Assembly: GCA_963978545.1 (NCBI GenBank)
Contig: OZ021729.1
Span: 81,260,670 to 81,324,669 of the forward strand
Reading direction: 5' to 3'
Length of the DNA: 64,000 bases
DNA from: Linyphia triangularis
Lineage: Eukaryota; Arthropoda; Arachnida; Araneae; Linyphiidae
Under the pieces are notes generated by a model, which saw only the letters and a list, made by a program, of their open reading frames with translations, was not told the DNA's origin and searched no databases. Shown in pieces: positions 13,020 through 26,094 of this stretch (the stretch's first letter is position 1; the number at the start of each line of letters is the position of its first letter). The translations under genes and the position numbers were made by a program.

Positions 13020-13475
13020 ACTGTTACGGGACTATCGTTTAGTATCTGCATCATGAGAACCAGTTCAGCAGGTTGAGGTGGTTCTTGGAAGGTATCCGGA
13101 ACCGGTAATATGCTAAAAGAATCTGCATTTCCATGACCCTTTCCAGGCTTGAACTTAAACTTATAAGCGTAAACTTAGGGAGTCAATGCCCAACGATTGC
13201 TGCAACCTTTGATAAAGGTTTCGTTTCTGATAAGAGCGTCAATAATTGACGATGGTCGCCAAAGCTTCTTTTTCCAAATGGCTGCACTTTTGTTTACCTT
13301 TCATGAGCGAACGAGAGGCGTAAGCTATAAGCCGATCACCCTCGGCCGTGGGATGGGACAGAACTATTTCTATACCATACGGGCTCGCGTCGCATGCCAC
13401 AAGAACCTCTTCTTGTTGCCAAAGTGGATAAGGAGCGATGATGTTTCTTTAGCTCTTTGGAAAGCCGATTCTTAC
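13020..13475 (-). pseudogene. Ty3/Gypsy RNase H remnant
   Basis: In shifting frames it shows RLIAYASRSLMKGKQKC, HLEKEALATIVNY and FKPGKGHGNADSFSILPVPD, which follow the RNase H fold and the end of the RT-RH block in Gypsy elements. Several stops are present. Confidence 0.7.
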
Positions 13476-14163
13476 CTTGGAGTCCATCGCCACTTCCCAT
13501 CCTTGTGCAATAACGAGTAAAGCGGAGAATGTAAAGTAGCCATGTGTGGCAGAAACTTTGCATAATACGTTAGCAATCCTGTGAATGAACGAAGCTCCTC
13601 CACATTCCTCGGAGCTTTCTCTATAGCTTGTAATTTGGCCTCCGACGGATGTAATCCCTGCTGATTGATTACATGACCCAAACATTCCACAGAGCTTTTC
13701 AAGAATTCACACTTGTCTGGATGCATTTGAACTCCAGCATCACGTAATCTGGTCAATATCTGATCAAGTGTCGTAAATGCTTGCACTAATTTTCTCCCGT
13801 AAGTGTCGTAACTAGAAGATCATACAAATAAACAGACAAACCAGGCTGACTCTGTAATATTTTCTCCATCACACGTTGCCATATAGCTGGGGCAGAATCT
13901 ACGCCAAAAAGAAGACTTTTGTAACGAAACCGACCACAGTGTGTGTTGATTACCACCTGCTCTAGCGATTCCTCATCCAGAACAAACTGACAGTAGGCAT
14001 CTTGCAAGTGTAATTTTGAAAACATGTCGCTACCAGACAACTGCGCAAATAAATTATCAATCTTTGGCAGGGGGTATTGCTCCAGACCTGTAGTTGTAAT
14101 GGCAGTCAATTTAAAATCACCACTAATGCGGACCTTGCCATCCCGTTTCAGCACAGGAACCAC
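13475..14163 (-). pseudogene. Ty3/Gypsy reverse transcriptase remnant, active site altered
   Basis: Two frames carry PVLKRDGKVRISGDFKLTA, YPLPKIDNLFAQLSG, FSKLHLQDAY and FGVDSAPAIWQRVMEK, then after a frameshift CEFLKSSVECLGHVI and LRSFTGLLTYYAKFLPHMAT. The catalytic YxDD box reads YLYD, so the first Asp is lost. The element cannot move by its own enzyme. Confidence 0.88.
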
Positions 14164-14164
14164 A

Positions 14165-14795
14165 GGGGCTGCCCAACTAGAAGTTTTGATTGGTTCAATG
14201 ATTCATCCAAATGACGATCAAGCTCCTCATCCACTTTTTCTCTTAACGCATAAGGGACAGGGTGGGCCTTGAAAAATGTTGGCATTGCATTAGGCTTTAG
14301 AGTCAAGTGAACCTTGGTATCCGTGATGGCTCCAACACCTGGTGTAAACAATTTTGAATACCTTTCCAGCACTATTTGGAGAGTAAGTTTCGAATTCAGC
14401 AACTGTTTCGAAGACTCAACAGAATTAACATTCGACCTGGAATGTTCCCTCTCGAACAACGACATAAGCGACAAAGGGTAGATCCAATTGCGTTCTGCTA
14501 AGTTGACATTTCTCCCATCGACAACGAGTAGAGGAAATAACTCTGACCTACCACCGAATTCGACGTTGACTTTCACCATACCAACTATACTAATTGGGTG
14601 AACTGTGTATGATCTCAAAGAGATATCCGTCCTCTTCAATGATGGGAAACGATGTCGCACTTTTGCATAAGTTCTCTTCGATAAAAGCGCAAAAGGAGCT
14701 CCCGAGTCGACCTCCATTTCGATTACAATTCTTTGAACTCTACATTGAATTCGAGCAGGAGGGGGAGCCTTCTCCAAAGATGAAATAATAAACAT
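14165..14795 (-). pseudogene. Ty3/Gypsy protease and linker remnant
   Basis: An open frame of 215 codons. MEVDSGAPFALLS is the retropepsin active site (usually DTG or DSG plus A), and RNWIYPLSLM marks the end of the protease domain. The following LTLKPNAMPTFFKAHPVPYA is the usual start of the RT region. The frame is lost near 14165 by a frameshift before the RT core. Confidence 0.8.
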
Positions 14796-15059
14796 GTCGT
14801 ACTGTAGTGTATCCTACTGGTGAACATCAACATCCTTGCTCCTTTGGTTTGGCCTAAATCCTTGCCTAGACAATCCTACCCTAGCTATATCCGAGACAAG
14901 TGACAAATCCGTCCGCAAGAATGACATGTAGCTTTAATTGAGGACAGTCTAAAGAAAAGTGGAGGCCCACCCTTCCACAACGCATGCACTGGGAACTACG
15001 ATTTAAAGCAAACTGTTTCACAAAATCTGAACTGTCCTTTTAACTTGGTGCAATGGTTT

Positions 15060-15640
15060 AACATGTTTCGTCAAATGAAACACTTCATTAAAAGACTCGA
15101 AGCTATTTAATTTGATTGCGCCAACTCTTTGAGTAGCTGCATCCATAGCGATAGCTATTTCCACAGCAAGAGTCGGCGTCAACTTTGGTTCAGCAATAAG
15201 CTTGACTTGGATGTCATCTCATTCAATGCCACAAATAATGCGGTCACACAACATTCTATCTAAGAAGGTACCAAAATTACAGTATTTGGCCATTCGACGC
15301 AACTCTGCGATAAATATTGAAACAGATTCGTCTGCATGGCAAACCCATCTGAAGTATTTTAAACTTTCGATAGTTTCAGAAGGTGGCGGTTCGAAGTGTG
15401 CCGTTAATAGCACCTCAACCAACTCCAGCAAAGTCTAACTTGTCGGCAATTCCGGGGAAATGAAGTCAGTGAAGCGACTGTAAGTTTCAGGACCCACGAC
15501 GGTTAGAAATATAGCATGGCATTTTATTTCATCTTCTATGGCATTAGCGAGATAAAATTGCTCTAACCTTACATAGTACTAAGACCAAGGTTCCACAGCG
15601 GGGTCAGATGCCTAAACGCTTCCAAACGGCATTGCTGCAG
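15060..15640 (-). pseudogene. Ty3/Gypsy gag remnant
   Basis: Fragments RLEQFYLANAI, LTVVGPETYSRFTDF, FRWVCHADESVSIFIAELRR and LDRMLCDRIICGIE match Gypsy gag capsid (YDRF..R.., L..YCNFG..L..ML.DR.ICGI). In-frame stops interrupt it. The following zinc-knuckle zone is present only as scattered Cys codons. Confidence 0.75.
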
Positions 15641-15990
15641 TCGCAATTCAAGTACTGGAACAGCACACTCAAAAAGAAGAAGGCGAACGAACTACGCCGA
15701 ACGAAAACGAAACGAAAGTGAAATGCACTACGCAGTACCAGATTCCGCTATTTCCAAAGACGAAACCCAACTTCGCATATTACCAGCTATCTCGTCGACA
15801 CTGAGGAGAGTGGAATTTCGCAGAACAGGTGTTCTTTTTAATATGCGAAGAAGGAACACACACCAAGTTGCAAGCTCAACAGGTCTGTTTTTCAGTAAAC
15901 AACAACGGCCAGAGGCGTATGAAATCGGCCGCAGTTGCAATAGATTTAACGGTTCACAGTTTATGAATAAATACTATATATTTACAAAGG

Positions 15991-16556
15991 GTGATAACAG
16001 TAAGTTATGAAAAATATTGTGAATTTACATTTTATACTTAAAAAATCCCAGGCTACAGTTGAAGTTAACGACACGATTGACAAGCGTTCAAACAAGGGAA
16101 TTTTTTTTTTTTATAAAGCACTACAACCGGTCCTCACCCGGAGAAAGCATTGAAATGGCAACTTCACAAAATTCCTTCTGCACCGAAATGATTTGATATC
16201 CCGCCCCCCCCCCCCCTTTTTTTTTATTAGTTCTTTTTTTTTTTTACTTCAACCTGTTCCAGAGAGGTGGTTCTCTCACATATGTACGCGGAGGCAGGTG
16301 CTAGTTCAGAAAATCCTTCCTTTCCACTCCCATCCGGGAGTTCAACCAACCAACTACAACCTTGACGTAAACAGTTCGGTTTCTACTCGCTGCTGGATTG
16401 TTGTTTTGTGTCCAGTGTTGGCTCATGCTGGACACGCAGTCGTATTAAAACAGAAATGTCTGTTTTAATGGATAACTTCCATTTTGAAACTTTTTATTTC
16501 CTGCACTCTTTAAACCCGTTCTGTGAAGAATCAATATTACGTATTCGCCATCCCCA
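15991..16556. other. No recognised gene; C/T homopolymer tract
   Basis: A run of C followed by T near 16203-16223 and some moderately GC-rich sequence at 16260-16460 without a convincing reading frame. Confidence 0.4.
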
Positions 16557-17936
16557 TCTATAATAATAAAACAAGCTGCGTGTCTGTCTGTGGATCTAAA
16601 GAAACCTACTTAAAATTGGAGTAGAGCTCTGAAATTTTCAGCATAAGTAGTTTTGGCCTTCTAATTGCATACATGTCAAACATAATTTTAAAATTTTAAT
16701 TAGTTCTTTTTAAATTAATTTTTTTTTCAAAGTGACTTCAAACAGAGATACAGCTCTGAAATTTTCAACATATGTAGTTTTAGCCGTCTAATTGGATTTT
16801 TGAAAAAACAGAACGTTGAAATTTTAGTTATTTTTCCATTTTTTTTTTAAATTTAATTAATTAATAAATATTTTACAAAACGATTTCTAATAGGGCTACA
16901 GCTCTAAAATTTGCAAAATAAATAGTTTTGGTCTTCTAACTGGACTTTTGAGAAACAGAATTTTAAATATTTATTTAGTTCTTTTTTAATTAAGTTTAAT
17001 TAATTGATACATATTTTACAAAACGATTTCTATTAGGGCTACAACTCTGAAATTTTCAACGTAAGTAGTTGTGTCCTTCTAATTGGACTTTTGAAAAATA
17101 GAACTTTAAAATTTTATTTGCTTTTTAATTAATTTTTTTTAACTATAACAAATATTTTACAAAACTATTCCTATTTGGTCTACAGTTCTGAAATTTTCAA
17201 TACAAGTAGTTTTGGACTTCTAATTGAACTTTTGACAAAAAATGTTTTAAAATTTTAATTAATATTTTCACAAAAAGCGACTTCTAATAGGCCTAGAGCT
17301 CTGAAAGTTTCTAAATAAGTAGTTTTGGCCTTCCAATTTTGCTTTCCACAATCACGTGTTAAAATAATCTTAAAGGGGTGTTGTATTATTGTATTAACGG
17401 GATATCATCGGGGATTTTTTTTTTCTCTATTAAGGCTTTACGTAGCAATTAGATTTTAATGAGTGAAGTGAGCTTATGCTTACGCAGCAATGAACCTTTC
17501 AGCAAGCGAAGCGAGCCTAAGTTTGCATAGTAATGAATCTTTTAACGAGTGAAGTAAGCCTGTGTTTATGTGTCAATGAACTTTTAAGCGAACAAAGCGA
17601 GCACTTTTTTTGCGTAGCGATGAATCTTCCTACGAACGAAATGCTAAAAACGAAAAACTTAAGCTTGGCGTCCACTATTGCTAAGCAGAGTAGAGCAGAC
17701 CAGAGAGGAGTGGATTAGAGCCAATTACAAGGCTATCAACGTCCATTGTAGCACGAAGCTCGTGCTACAGTAGACGTTGGCAGCCTTGAAATTGGCTCTA
17801 GTCCACTCCGCTCTGCTCAGAGATAGTGGACGCCAAGCTTTATACACCAATGATGGATTTCCGCCACGCGAGATCTCACAGCTAGCTAAAATATTGCACG
17901 TCAAAATTTCGTAGCAAAGCACGGGTATTCAGTTAG
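16557..17936 (+). mobile_element. Helitron-like element A
   Basis: Starts TCTATAATAATAAAACAAGC and ends CACGGGTATTCAGTTAG, inserted between A and T with no target duplication. The interior has about five ~125-bp tandem units, each with AGCTCTGAAATTTTCAACAT and TTGGCCTTCTAATTGGAC. Other copies: 40363, 42426, 42753 and 52649. No Rep/helicase ORF, so non-autonomous. Confidence 0.75.
17662..17839. mobile_element. 178-bp hairpin MITE inside Helitron A (PIF/Harbinger-like)
   Basis: Terminal inverted repeats of about 85 bp, starting AGCTTGGCGTCCACTAT, nearly meet at the centre (GTAGCACGA AGC TCGTGCTAC). TTA flanks both ends, the 3-bp duplication typical of PIF/Harbinger elements. Superfamily assignment is by TSD only. 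Confidence 0.75.
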
Positions 17937-18180
17937 TAGATAAATCTTCGTTATGAGATCTTAACGATTTCTAAATCATAAAGAAGTTCATGTATGTACT
18001 TTAATTACTAATAGGTAATTAATTTTAATACAAGTCAAATTATAAAAAAAAAAAAAAAAACATCGTTTTATTTCAACACAATTAAACATAAAACCCACAA
18101 ACATCATTAACAATTAAAAAAAGAAACAAAAATTTAACTCTATTTTATGGTTTTATCACATTTGTAAACATCATTTCATT

Positions 18181-19759
18181 TGGAATTTTTATTGCTTGAT
18201 AATCAGTGAATATAGTAGGTACTGTAATCACAAATCCACAATCTCATACATTTAGTTTTAAAATTGAACGTATACATTTTTTAGGATAAAAATAACATAG
18301 TTTGCAAAAGAAAAAAATATACTATTTAGTTTTCAGTTTTAGCAGCCCAAATGTTCTTTCATTTCTCAATGTACTCAATAGAGAATAATATTCAGACACA
18401 TTATGGAATGTTCAATCATCACAAGTACATACAAAAATTAAAACATAGTTTGCAAGGGGAAAAAATACAATCTAGTTTTCAATTCTAGCAGCACAAATGT
18501 ACTCTTATTTCAACAATATAACACCAATAGAGAATAATATTCAAACACATTATGGAATATGGTAATATCACAAGTACATGAATAGCACAGTAAAACAAAT
18601 TTTAGAAAATTTGCTTCTTTTTTTAACAAATTCAATTGTTATACAATAATCGTTTTTCATAACAACGTACACCTTATAAAAACACTTAAACATCTTTCAA
18701 AACGACAAAAATACAATAGCTTTTATCTTTATCTCTTAAGACTCTGAATCGAAGCAAGTATTCAATTGAGATACAGTGAAACATGACTAAATATAGTTAT
18801 AAAATGGTTAACACACACACAAAAAACTACAGTATCGAAGTAGACAAGCAAATAAGTAAACGAAAAACAAACGTAAAGGAATTCAGATCTTGGAAAAATG
18901 AAACAAATAAAAACAATAATATTTTAATACCCCATGTAAAATACAATTGTAAAAACTTATAATGTAAACACTTTCAAATTGTAACTTTTCACATTGCTAT
19001 TCAGTTTGGTTAAAAAATTCCGAAAACCATTACCAGTCGTAGTTTGTCTTTTTTAATTGAGCTTGAAATGAGTATTCTTCGTTTCTCACATTTTTTTTTT
19101 ATTTCAAGATTATTTAAAATACTTCTGCAAATATAAGAATAGAGTCCGAAAGGTTTCTTATGAAATAAAAATATTTTCAAGGTTATTATAATCGAATGTA
19201 TGCTTTTAATCTGCTTAACAGCTGAATAAAATTTTTTAATGACATCTGAAAATAATACTCAAGAATGTTTAACAAAATCACGAGTTTTAATCCACCATAT
19301 ATTGTTTTATTAGAGTATAAAACTAGACAGAAAATAAGTAAAACCAGATAACTTAATCAAGTTTTTCTAACAATTTCCTAGCTTAACACTTTTCAATGGC
19401 ATTTTAGACGAAAATATTACATTATAAGGACCTTTTTGGCACCTCACTTGAAAATGTGCGTTTTCAAACGATGGCAGGAACTCGTGTTGTAAAAGAAATT
19501 AACACAGGATATTAAAATAGGTCGCTTCCCACATCTTGTAAAACACTGATTGAAAATTGATCACGAAAATAAGCTCATTTTACTTTTTGGTATAATGCCA
19601 ATATTTATTGAGTATATCTGAAGATGAGTTTAATGAGGGCACTCAATATACACTCAAGTTACTTCAACTATACATGTTGCAAGCCAAACCCGACTTAGGA
19701 TAAGCTAATTCAATCTGAAATTGGCGCCTAAGTAAACTAATTTTTCCAGTACTTTTTAC

Positions 19760-19763
<4 letters not shown>
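18181..19763. repeat. Triplicated repeat, unit 1
   Basis: Starts TTGGAATTTTTATTGCTTG and ends CTAATTTTTCCAGTACTTTT before a (TA)n tract. Units 2 and 3 follow in the same orientation. Landmarks in all three: GAATATAGTAGGTACTGTAA, CTTTTTGGTATAATGCC and CGACTTAGGATA. No coding sequence is seen. Confidence 0.85.

Positions 19764-19806
<43 letters not shown>
19764..19806. repeat. (TA)n microsatellite
   Basis: About 21 TA dinucleotides at the junction of repeat units 1 and 2. Confidence 0.95.
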
Positions 19807-19809
<3 letters not shown>

Positions 19810-20726
19810 GAATTTTTAATGCATGAAAATCAGTGAATATAGTAGGTACTGTAATCATAAAGCATCAATCTCATGCATTTAGTTTTAAAATTGAACATAT
19901 ACATTTTTTAGGATAAAAAAACATAATTTGCAAAAGAAAAAAATATACTACTTAGTTTTCAGTTTTAGCAGCATAAATGTTCTTTCATTTCTCAATGTAC
20001 TCTATAAAGAATAATATTGAGACACATTATGGAATGTTCAATCATCACAAGTACATACAAAAATTAAAACATAGTTTGCAAGGGGAAAAAATACAATCTA
20101 GTTTTCAATTCTAGCAGCACAAATGTACTCTTATTTCAACAATATAACACCAATAGAGAATAATATTCAAACACATTATGGAATATGGTAATATCACAAG
20201 TACATGAATAGCACAGTAAAACAAATTTTAGAAAATTTGCTTCTTTTTTTAACAAATTCAATTGTTATACAATAATCGTTTTTCATAACAACGTACACCT
20301 TATAAAAACACTTAAACATCTTTCAAAACGACAAAAATACAATAGCTTTTATCTTTATCTCTTAAGACTCTGAATCGAAGCAAGTATTCAATTGAGATAC
20401 AGTGGAACATGACTAAATATAGTTATAAAATAATTAACGCAAAAAAAGTATCAAAGTAAACAGTTTAAACTTAACCTAATTTTAAGATTCACTGTTTGTT
20501 ATATTTTATTTGAAGCAAATAAGTTCACGAAAAACAAACGCAACGGAAATTAGATCATGGAAAAAGGAAACAAATAAAAGCAATGATATTTTAATATACC
20601 ATGTATAATACAATTGTAAAAATTTATAATGTTAACACTCAGAAATTGTAACTTTTCACAATGCTATTCAGTTGGGTTAAAAAATTCCGAATAACTTTAC
20701 CAGTCGCAGTTTGTCTTTTTAACACG

Positions 20727-21686
20727 CTTTTATTAGTTTCACCTGTATGCTTGTAACCGACTCTTTTGGACTCGATTTTGCCCTACTTAGAGCGATCATA
20801 TCTGATTCAAACTTTGCACACTTGTCAATGACCGATGACAATACAATAATTCAATAAATTTGTCGCTTTATCACAAGGATTAGCTCGTGTTGCCCTTGCG
20901 CCGTTAAATTCCAACCAACCTTCTCCGGAATCGAACCTTGGTGTGCCGTTACCCGTTATAATCCCAGTAATCACAGAACCCATCATCGACAATTGATAAG
21001 GCAGACATTTGAAAGATTTGTCGTGGTAACGACGGTTATACAAAGCGTGTTTTTTTAGTCGCATTATCCTTACCAGGATCTTCAGGATTAGTGATTTTTC
21101 ATATTCAGAGACACGGTAGTGTTTTGTGCCAAGTAATACGGCGTGTACTAAGGCATACAAATTACTTAAATTTGAGACAAGCATGTGACTATAGGCAGGA
21201 ACAACTGAAGAGTTTTGTACACTTAACAAAAAAAAATTAACTGAAAAAATTTATAGTTTATAGAAAAAATAATTAATAGTTTAAAAAACACGCTTTAATA
21301 GAAAACCAAACTAAAAAGTAGAAAATAATTAATAGTATAAAAAACTAAAACACACGCTTTAACAGAAAAGTGAACTAAAAAGTAGAAAAGAATTTTAAAT
21401 AAGTTTGAAATAAGAATAGAGCGATTAACAAGAAATATTTATTTTATCGTAAACAAGCGTGGATTGCTTGATGTCAATTGTTGGAAATATTTAATGACAG
21501 ATATTGGTAAAAGTAGAGCCATTATGAAAATATCTTAAAAAGTACCCCACGCTTTTTTACGATCAAATAAATTTTTCTTGTTAATCACTCTATATTTATT
21601 TCAAACTTATTTAAAATTATTTTCTACTTTTTAGTTCACTTTTCTATTAAAACGTGTTTTTTGTTTTTTTAAACTATTAATTATTT
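20727..21686. mobile_element. Unclassified insertion with a fold-back tail
   Basis: Begins AACACGCTTTTATTAGTTTC, and AACACGCTTTAATAGAAAA-type sequence recurs within it. It has an open frame of 134 codons (minus, 21229-20825) that I do not recognise. It ends in a hairpin at 21350-21660. Absence from units 1 and 3 shows it moved in. Confidence 0.6.
21350..21660. repeat. Inverted repeat, ~112-nt arms
   Basis: The left arm (CACGCTTTAACAGAAAAGTG onward to AACAAGCGTGG) and the right arm (CCCACGCTTTTTTACG onward to AAAACGTG) are about 90% complementary, with an ~83-nt spacer. Confidence 0.8.
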
Positions 21687-22402
21687 AATTGAGCTTGAAA
21701 TGAGTATTCTTCATTTTTCACATTTTCTTAAAAAAAAATTCAAAATTATTTAAAATACTTCTGCAAATACAAGAATTGAGTCCGTACGATTTCTTACGAA
21801 ATATAAATATTTTCAAAGTTATTATAATCGAATGTATATTTTAAATCTGCTTCAGGTGAAAAAAGAATTTAATAACCTCTGAAAATAGTACTCAAGTATG
21901 TCTAACAAAATCATAGTTTTAATCCATCATATACTGTTTTATTCGAGAATAAAACAGAAAATAAGTAAAGCTAGATAACTTTATCAAGTTTTTCTAACGA
22001 TTTCCTAGCTTAACACTTTTCAAGGGCATTTTAGACGAAAATATTACATTAAAAGGACCTTTTGGCACCTCACTTGAAAATGTGCGTTTACAAACGATGG
22101 CAAGAACACGTGTTGTAAAAGAAATTAACACAGGTCATTAAAATAGGTCGCTTCCCACATCTTGTAAAACACTGCTTGAAGATCGATTACGAAAGTAAGC
22201 TCATTTTACTTTTTGGTATAATGCCAATATTTATTGAGTATTTCTGAAGATGAGTTTAATGAGGGCACTCAACATACACTCAAGTTACTTCAACTATACA
22301 TGTTGCAAGACAAACCCCGACTTAGGATGAGCTAGTTCAATCTGAAATTGGCGCCTAAGTAAACTAATTTTTCCAGTGATTTTTATTTCATTATATATAT
22401 AT

Positions 22403-25300
22403 AATTTGGAATTTTTAATGCATGAAAATCAGTGAATATAGTAGGTACTGTAATCACAAACAGGGGTCAAAGTGACAATATAAGAATATATAGGATTTTT
22501 TCAAAAAAAATATAGGACAATATAAAACATCAAATAACTGCACACAGTTGCTACTGAACTTCAAAATTAACTCGTTATACATTTATAAACTCGTTATATT
22601 GAATTTAAGAGAATAGAAAACACACCTTTAAAAAAAAAGAAATCGCCTGATCCTGAATACGTGATCCGTTATTGCCTCAATATTCCATCCCTAAATCAAG
22701 TTTCATTAATTACATTATTTGCAATCACGAGTCTTTTGCTTCCAGCATTTTTAACAGTTCCAATTTCTTTAAGTATTTTCTTTTTATCCCTGTTTGCAGT
22801 CTTTTGTGGATTCAGATTTACTGTTCAGTGTCGGCTGGATTGGCGGCGAAAAATGGGAGATTTATCGCCGAATGTGGCGAACCTGGCACTTGGTTTTAAG
22901 CAACCCTAGTGATCGTTTGGATTTGACCACACAACGTATTGACGTAATTTTCAATTTTGGCGACTTTTATGAAAAAATCGTGGCTAATATTCCGAATCCG
23001 GTGCGAATTCTGCACCAAGGCGATTTTCGCCAAAAAATGGCAGCCTTGCCATTTTTAAGAACAAGATAACTAACTGCCTATGGTTGCCATAATTTGGAGT
23101 GGTTTGATGTAAACAATTCGTGGCGCAGAATCCGTACAGGATTCGGAATAAAAAAATCGCCATCCGACATCATACAGTAAATCTTAACCCTTTTGTTTCC
23201 TTCATCAATTATTGACTGAGCACTCAAAATGTTCTTTAGTAGTCCTGCAAGTTAATCCCAAGTTGTTTTTATCCGTTTTTCCCGAGGCAGAGTTTTGTTG
23301 TTGCATCTCTCTCTGCATTATGGCCAATTAATTTATTACGTTGGAGGAGAAATCAGATCAGAAATTCAAGACTGATTGTTATGGAAATGTTCACATGTTT
23401 ACAACTCCCGCCTCCCGCCGGTCCAGTAGAGTTGAGTTGTAGGTTATACAGCACGTGACGTCACAAGAGATAAAACGCCGCGCCGCCGTTACAAACATCG
23501 TTTTTGTGAGGTCTTTTTCACCTACGATCGAGCCAAGGAATCCGAAATATTAAAAAATGGCAACAAACGGCGCCGTTATTACGAATTCGAAGAAAATATA
23601 GATCGAATCAATGTAGAAATATAGGACAATTGTAAAATATAGGACAATATAGGACGTTTTTACCGATTTTTTAAAAAATATAGGATTTATAGGATATATA
23701 GGACGTCTGCGACCCCTGCACAAAGCATCAATCTCATGCATTTAGTTTTAAAATTGAACATATACATTTTTTAGGATAAAAAAAAACCTAGTTTGTAAAA
23801 GAAAAAAATATACTACTTAGTTTTAAGTTTTAGCAGCACAAATGTTCTTTCATTTCTCAATGTACAATATAGAGAATAATATTCAGACACATTATAGAAT
23901 GTTCTATCATCACAAGTCCATAATAAAATTAAAGCATAGTTTGCAATGGAAAGAAATAATATCTAGTTTTCAATTCTAGCAGCACAAATGTACTCTTATT
24001 TCAACAATATAACACCAATAGAGAATAATATTCAAACACATTATGGAATATGGTAATATCACAAGTACATGAATAGCACAGTAAAACAAATTTTAGAAAA
24101 TTTGCTTCTTTTTTTAACAAATTCAATTGTTATACAACCATTACTTTTCATAACAACGTACACCTTATGAAAACACCTAAACATCTTTCACAACGACAAA
24201 ATACAACAGCTTTTATCTTTTTATTAACTCTTCCTCTTAAGACTCTGAATCGAAGTAAGTACTGCATTGAGATACAGTGGAACATGACTAAATATAGTTA
24301 TAAAATAATTAACGCAAAAAAAAGTATCAAAGTAAACAGTTCAAACTTAACCTAATTTTAAGATTCACCGTTTGTTATATTTTATTTGAAGCAAATAAGT
24401 TAACAAAAAACAAACGCAAAGGAAATCAGATCTTGGAAAAATGAAACAAATAAAAACATTAATCTTTTAATACCCCATGTAAAATACAATTGCAAAAACT
24501 TATAATGTAAACACTTTGAAATTGTAACTTTTCACAATGCTATTCAGTTTGGTTAAAATATTCCGAAAACCATTACCAGTCGTGGTTTGTCTTTTTTAAT
24601 TGAGCTGGAAATGAGTATACTTCGTTTCTCACATTTTTTTTTTTAAATTTCAAGTTTATTTAAAATACTTCTGCAAATATTAAGAATAGAGTCCGTACGA
24701 TTTCGTATGAAATAAAAATATTTTCAAGGTTATTTTAATCGTTTGTATGCTTTTAATCTGCTTAAGAGCTGAAGAAAAGATTTTAATTACATATGAAAAT
24801 AATACTCAAGAATGGTCTAACAGAATCATAGTTTTAATCCACCATATATTGTTTTATTAGAGTATAAAACAAAACAGAAAATAAGTAAAACCAGATAACT
24901 TCATCAAGTTTTTCTAACGATTTCCTAGCTTAACACTTTTCTGGGGCATTTTAAACGACAATATTACATTATAAGGACCATTCAGCACCTTAACATAAAA
25001 ATGTGATTCAAACGATGGCAAGAACTCGTGTTGTAAAAGAAATTAACACAGGTCATTAAAATGGGACGCTTCCCACATCTTGTAAAAGTGCTTGAAAATC
25101 GATCACGAAAGTAAGCTCATTTTACTTTTTGGTATAATGCCAATATTTATTGAGTATTTCTGAAGATGAGTTTAATGAGGACACTCAACATACACTCAAA
25201 TTACTTCAACTGTACATGTTGCAAGCCAAACCCCGACTTAGGATAAGCTAAAAAGTTCAGTCTGAAATTGGAGCCTAAGCAAACCAATTTTTCCGCGAGG
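22403..25300. repeat. Triplicated repeat, unit 3, with the CAGGGGTC element inserted
   Basis: Same order of landmarks as unit 1 after removal of 22461-23718. It ends near GTAGTACTATATATATAAAG. Confidence 0.8.
22461..23718. mobile_element. Non-autonomous DNA element with CAGGGGTC ends
   Basis: 1258 bp, CAGGGGTC at the left and GACCCCTG at the right, flanked by CACAAA on both sides. The sister repeat at 19806 has the unoccupied site (ATCATAAAGCATC), which proves insertion. Subterminal TATAGGA repeats lie at both ends. The interior has short open frames that I do not recognise. hAT-like by its ends, though the visible duplication is 6 bp. Confidence 0.75.
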
Positions 25301-26094
25301 TAGTACTATATATATAAAGTAAATAAATAATATATAAAAAAAATTGCTTATAGCAAGGGTAAATTTAGGCAAAAGCATAAAATATTGAAATTGGGTCTAA
25401 CGTGTGTAACTTATTACAAAGCATATTTATACCTAATATTTACTTGTAACTTGTGTATACCTGCAATCTTTATCATGAAGACTATTTAAGCAGACCAAGT
25501 ATTCAAAACACAAGAAAAGTATTCATCTCTTCTGTTTTCATTGTAATGCTTTTAACTAGTGTCTTGAGCGTATCACATACCCTAACAAAAACACTTCATA
25601 ACCTTACGTATAGCATTTTATAGGTCACGATACCATATTTAACAATAAAGAAAGGTATATTTAAACGACAAAAGCATTTAAAAAAAAAAAAAAAAAAGAC
25701 AATCTGAAATACGTATCTGCACAACTCTTGCTCGCCTCTTCTGAACTCCTTCTAATGTTTTCTTAACATGAGCGACAATGAGATAGGAAAATATGACAAA
25801 AATATATACAGGAGTAACATATTGCAATATTTTTCCAGAACATATTGTCTGCCGAGACATTGCTTCAAAACACATTGAACTTTTCTTGCACATAAAAGCA
25901 GCTATGATTCCAAGTATCGCAAAGTTTTAATTAAAAAAGTAACATTTAAAATAGACAGGTTTTGGTATCTTTTCTTATAGGGCCACTGAAAAATAAATCA
26001 CTTCTATTATCGTCTACACGTGGTAAAAGAAATCAAAAAGTTAATAAATGAGGCAGACAATTTGATTGTGAAACGTTGATTAGGTGTATGCACT
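25301..26094. other. 3' flank of the senataxin-like gene
   Basis: Includes an A-rich tract at 25678-25697. I found no RecA2 exon and no clear minus-strand AATAAA close to the stop codon. Confidence 0.4.

Larger units (their letters stand above)
13020..15640 (-). mobile_element. Degenerate Ty3/Gypsy LTR retrotransposon (gag-PR-RT-RNaseH)
   Basis: On the minus strand the order is gag, protease, reverse transcriptase, RNase H, which is the Ty3/Gypsy order. Reading frames are broken by several stops and frameshifts. Integrase and a 3' LTR were not recognised. The stretch 15640-15990 may hold the 5' leader or LTR: it is distinct in composition and has AGAACACCTGTTCT-type palindromic sequence, but no second LTR exists to confirm this. 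Confidence 0.85.
19807..22402. repeat. Triplicated repeat, unit 2, with a ~0.96 kb insertion
   Basis: Matches unit 1 except that about 20727-21686 is inserted between GTTTGTCTTTTT and TAATTGAGCTTGAAATG. A short TATATATATA tract ends the unit. Confidence 0.8.

Noticed and set aside
22661..23069. Overlapping plus-strand frames of 75-91 codons
   Set aside because: They are inside the CAGGGGTC element, have no recognisable domain and overlap each other in different frames.
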